Assembly (NCBI GenBank): GCA_963681505.1
Contig: OY811992.1
Span: 620,001-684,000 of the forward strand
Direction: 5' to 3'
Length of the DNA: 64,000 nt
DNA from: Eunapius fragilis
Lineage: Eukaryota; Porifera; Demospongiae; Spongillida; Spongillidae
The notes under the pieces are model-generated. The model did no database searches. It saw only the letters and a list, made by a program, of their open reading frames with translations, and had not been told where the DNA came from. Below, in pieces: positions 60,601 to 64,000 of this stretch (the stretch's first letter is position 1; each line of letters begins with the position of its first letter). The translations under genes were made by a program, and so were the position numbers.

Positions 60601-63600
60601 CCAATTGGTTCCATGGGCCCAATTGGTGCGATTTGTCCCAATGAATTGATGACAATTGGGCCAATTGGTTCCATCGGCCCAATTCGCGCGATAAGTCGTA
60701 TTGATGCCAGTTGGGCCAATTGGATCAACGGGGCTAATTGGTGCGATATGTTCCAATGAATTGATGCCAATTGGGCCAATTGGTTCCATCGGCCCAAATG
60801 GCGCAATATGTCCTATTGATGCCAATTGGGCCAATTGATTCCAAGGGCCCAATTGGCGCGATATGTACTATGTATGCCAATTGGGCCAATTGGTTCCACG
60901 GTCCCAATTGGAGCGATATGTCTCAATGAATTATTGCCAATTGGGCCAATTGGTTCCATCGGCCCAATTGGCGCGATATGTAATATTTATGCCAATTGGG
61001 CCAATTGGTTCCACGGGCCTATTTGGAGCGATATGTACCAATGAATTGATGCCATTTGGGCCAATTGGTTCCATCGGCCCAATTGGCGAGATATGTACTA
61101 TTTATGCCAATTGGGCCAATTGGTTCCACGGGCCCAATTCGCGCGATATGTACTATGTATGCCAATTGGGCCAATTGGTTCCACGGGCCCAATTGGTGCA
61201 ATTTGTCCCAATGAATTGATGACAATTGGGCCAATTGGTTCCATCGGCCCAATTGGTGCGATAGGTCCTATTGATGCCAATTGGGCCAATTGCATCAACG
61301 GGGCAAATTGGTGCGATATGTCCCAATGAATTGATGCCAATTGGGCCAATTGGTTCCATCGGCCCAATTGGCGCGATATGACCTATAGATGCCGATTGGG
61401 CCAATTGGTTCCACGGGCCCAATTGGCGCGATATGTACTATGTATGCCAATTGGGCCAATTGGTTCCACGGTCCCAATTGGAGCGATATGTCTCAATGAA
61501 TTATTGCCAATTGGGCCAATCGGTTCCATCGGCCCAATTGGCGCGATATGTTATATTTATGCCAATTGGGCCAATTGGTTACACGGGCCTGTTTGGAGCG
61601 ATATGTACCAATGAATTGATGCCAATTGGGCAAATTGGTTCCATCGGCCCAATTGGCGCGATATGTCCTTTTGATGCCAATTGGGCCAATTGGTTCCACA
61701 GGCCCTATTGGCGCGATATGTACTATGTATGCCAATTGGGCCAATTGGTTCCACGGGCCCAATTGGTGCGATATGTCCCAATGAATTGATGCCAATTGGG
61801 CTAATTGGTTCCATCGGCCCAATTGGCGCGATATGTAATATTTATGCCATGCAATTGGGCCAATTGGTTCCACGGGCCCAATTGGTGCGATATGTCCCTA
61901 TGAATTGATGCCAATTGGGCCAATTGGTTCCATCGGCCCAGTTGGCGCGATATGTACTATTTATGCCAATAGGGCCAATTGGTTCCACGGGCCCAATTGG
62001 TGCGATATATCTCAATGAATTATTGCCAATTGGGCCAATTGGTTCCATCCACCCAATTGGCGCGATCTGTACTATTGATGCCAATTGGGCCGTTTGGTTC
62101 CACGGGCCCAATTGGTGTGATTTGTCCCAATGAATTGATGCCAATTGGGCCAATTGGTTCCATCGGCCCAATTGGCGCGATATTTCCTATATTTGTCAAT
62201 TGGGCCAATTGGCTCCACAGGCCCAATGGCTGCGATATGTACCAATGAATTGATTCTAATTGGGCCAATTGGTTCCACGGGCCCAATTGGTGCGATATAT
62301 CTCAATGAATCATTGCCAATTGGGCCAATTGGTTCCATCGGCCCAATTGGCGCGATATGTCCTACTGATGCCAATTGGGCCAATTGGTTCCACGGGCCCA
62401 ATTGGCGCGATATATAATATGTATGCCTATTGGGCCAATTGGTTCCACGTGCCCAATTGGTGCGATATATCCCAATGAATTAATGCCAATTAGGCCAATT
62501 GGTTCCATCTACCCATTTGGCGCGATATGTAATATTTTTGCCAATTGGGCCAATTGGATCCACGGGGCCAATTGGTGCGATATGTCCCAATGAACTATTT
62601 CCAATTGGGCCAATTAGTTCCATCGGCCCAATTGGCGCGATATGTACTATTTAAGCCAATTGGGCCAATTGGTTACACAGGCCCAATTGGTGCGATATGT
62701 CCCAATGAATTAATGCCGTTTGGGCCAATTGGTTCCATCGGCCCAATTGGCGCGATATGTAATATTTATGCCATGCAATTGGGCCAATTGGTTCCACGGG
62801 CCCAATTGGTGCGATATGTCCCTAAGAATTGATGCCAATTGGGCCAATTGGTTCCATCGGCCCAATTGACGCGATATGTACTATATATGCCAATTGGACC
62901 AATTGGTTCCACGGGCCTAATTGGAGCGATATGTCCCAATGAATTGATGCCAATTGGGCCAATTGGTTCCATCGGCCCAATTGGCGCGATATGTACTATG
63001 TATGCCAATTGGGCCTATTGGTTCCACGGGCCCAATTGGAGCGATATGTCTCAATGAATTATTGCCAATTGGGCCAATTAGTTCCATGGGCCCAATTGGC
63101 GCGATATGTACTATTTATGCCAATTGGGCCAATTGGTTCCACGGGCCCAATTGGTGTGATTTGTCCCAATGAATTGATGCCAATTGGGCCTATTGGTTCC
63201 ATCGGCCCAATTGGTGCGATATTTCCTATATTTGCCAATTGGGCCATTTAGTTCCACAGGCCCAATTGGTGCGATATGTACTAATGACATGATTCTAATT
63301 GGGCCAATTGGTTCCACGGGCCCAATTGGTGCGATATGTCCCTATGAGTTAATGCCAATTGGGCCAATTGGTTCCATCGGCCCAATTGGCGCGATATGTA
63401 CTATTTATGCCAATTGGGCCAATTGGTTCCACGGGCCCAATTGGTGCGATATATCTCAATGAATCATTGCCAATTGGGCCATTTGGTTCCTTCGGCCCAA
63501 TTGGCGCGATATGTACTATTTATGCCAATTTGGCCAATTGGTTCCACGGGCCTAATTGGAGCGATATGTCCCAATGAATTGATGCCATTTGGGCCAATTG

Positions 63601-64000
63601 GTTCCATCGGCCCAATTGGCGCTATATGTCCTATTGTTGCTAATCGGGCCAATTGGTTCCACGAGCCCAATTGGCGCGATATGTACTATCTATAAGCCAA
63701 TGGTGCCAATTGGTTCCACGGGCCCAATTGGTGCGATATGTCTCAATGAACTATTTCCTATTGGGCCAATTAGTTCCATCGGCCCAATTGGCGCGATATG
63801 TCTTATTGATGCCAATTTGGCCAATTGGTTCCACAGGCCCAATTGGCGCGATATGTATTATGTATGCTAATTGGGCCAATTGGTTCCACGGGCCCAATTG
63901 GCGCGATATGTACTATGTATGCCAATTGGGCCAATTGGTTCCACGGGCCCAATTGGTGCGATATGTCTTAATGAATTATTGCCAATTGGGCCAATTGGTT
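30625..64000 (-). repeat. C satellite array, minus orientation (>33 kb, runs off window)
   Basis: The same 55/60-bp monomers as 19756-29527 but reverse-complemented (gccaattgggccaattggttcca, cgcgatatgtcc). About 290 dimers; the end is not reached. Block duplications by offset: 1654 bp (47242 and 48896), 5310 bp (34589 and 39899), 9692 bp (39899 and 49591), 9747 bp (41536 and 51283), 9523 bp (46328 and 55851), 21847 bp (36014 and 57861). Within blocks copies are nearly identical while neighbouring monomers differ. The last 2 kb (from about 61800) has a variant type with gccatgcaattgg and gattctaattgg. Open frames up to 362 codons (36629-37717) are not genes: 55 and 115 are not multiples of three and both strands are equally open. 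Confidence 0.95.

Noticed and set aside
19756..64000. Many 60-362 codon frames with GPIG, NWANW or LAQLA peptides as genes
   Set aside because: They follow the DNA repeat, occur on both strands in overlapping frames, lack splice or start context, and shift phase with the 55-bp unit.

Overview
This is a eukaryotic, almost certainly metazoan, window dominated by satellite DNA and transposable elements. No ordinary host gene is recognised with confidence. A sponge or another early-branching or marine invertebrate is my best guess. The grounds are candidate introns of about 42-57 bp, AT-rich intergenic DNA, a Ty3/gypsy element, and a transposase-type gene whose N-terminus looks like that of RAG1. 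The species cannot be fixed from sequence alone.

Layout. (1) 1-2314 is a tandem array (here 'P satellite') built on an 18-bp perfect palindrome, TGACTCCTGCAGGAGTCA, with 13-20 bp spacers. (2) 2315-19035 is one 16.7-kb block inserted into that array. Its ends are inverted (CACTATGG... and ...CCACAGTG), it is flanked by the 3-bp duplication TCA, and the empty site still exists elsewhere in the array. Termini, target duplication and subterminal GTTATAC repeats fit a CACTA/CMC (EnSpm-like) DNA transposon. Inside it lie a second pair of related inverted termini (2722 and 8623), a decayed minus-strand gene (5873-7413) with a RING finger, a zinc finger and a transposase-like C-terminus, a plus-strand locus with tiny introns (about 7793-8465), two MITE-like elements (11046-11289 and 12482-13025), and a full-length Ty3/gypsy retrotransposon (13236-18359) with identical 148-bp LTRs and one in-frame TGA. 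(3) 19036-19755 is the continuation of the P array. (4) 19756-29527 is a second satellite ('C satellite'), made of 55- and 60-bp monomers containing CCAATTGGCCCAATTGG and usually paired as 115-bp dimers. (5) 29528-30624 is P satellite in the opposite orientation. (6) 30625-64000 is C satellite in the opposite orientation, running off the window.

The satellites thus read P(+), C(+), P(-), C(-): about 9.8 kb and at least 33 kb of the same satellite face each other across a 1.1-kb spacer of the other satellite. Both are palindromic, and both contain nested higher-order duplications (about 340, 1428, 1654, 5310, 9500-9750 and 21847 bp offsets). The hundreds of open frames in the C satellite, on both strands, arise because the repeat unit rarely contains a stop codon; none is annotated as a gene.

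The most interesting structure is the CACTA/CMC-like element carrying a RAG1-N-terminus-like gene, nested in a palindromic satellite and itself hit by younger elements. The order of events can be read: satellite, then DNA transposon, then MITEs and the gypsy element.
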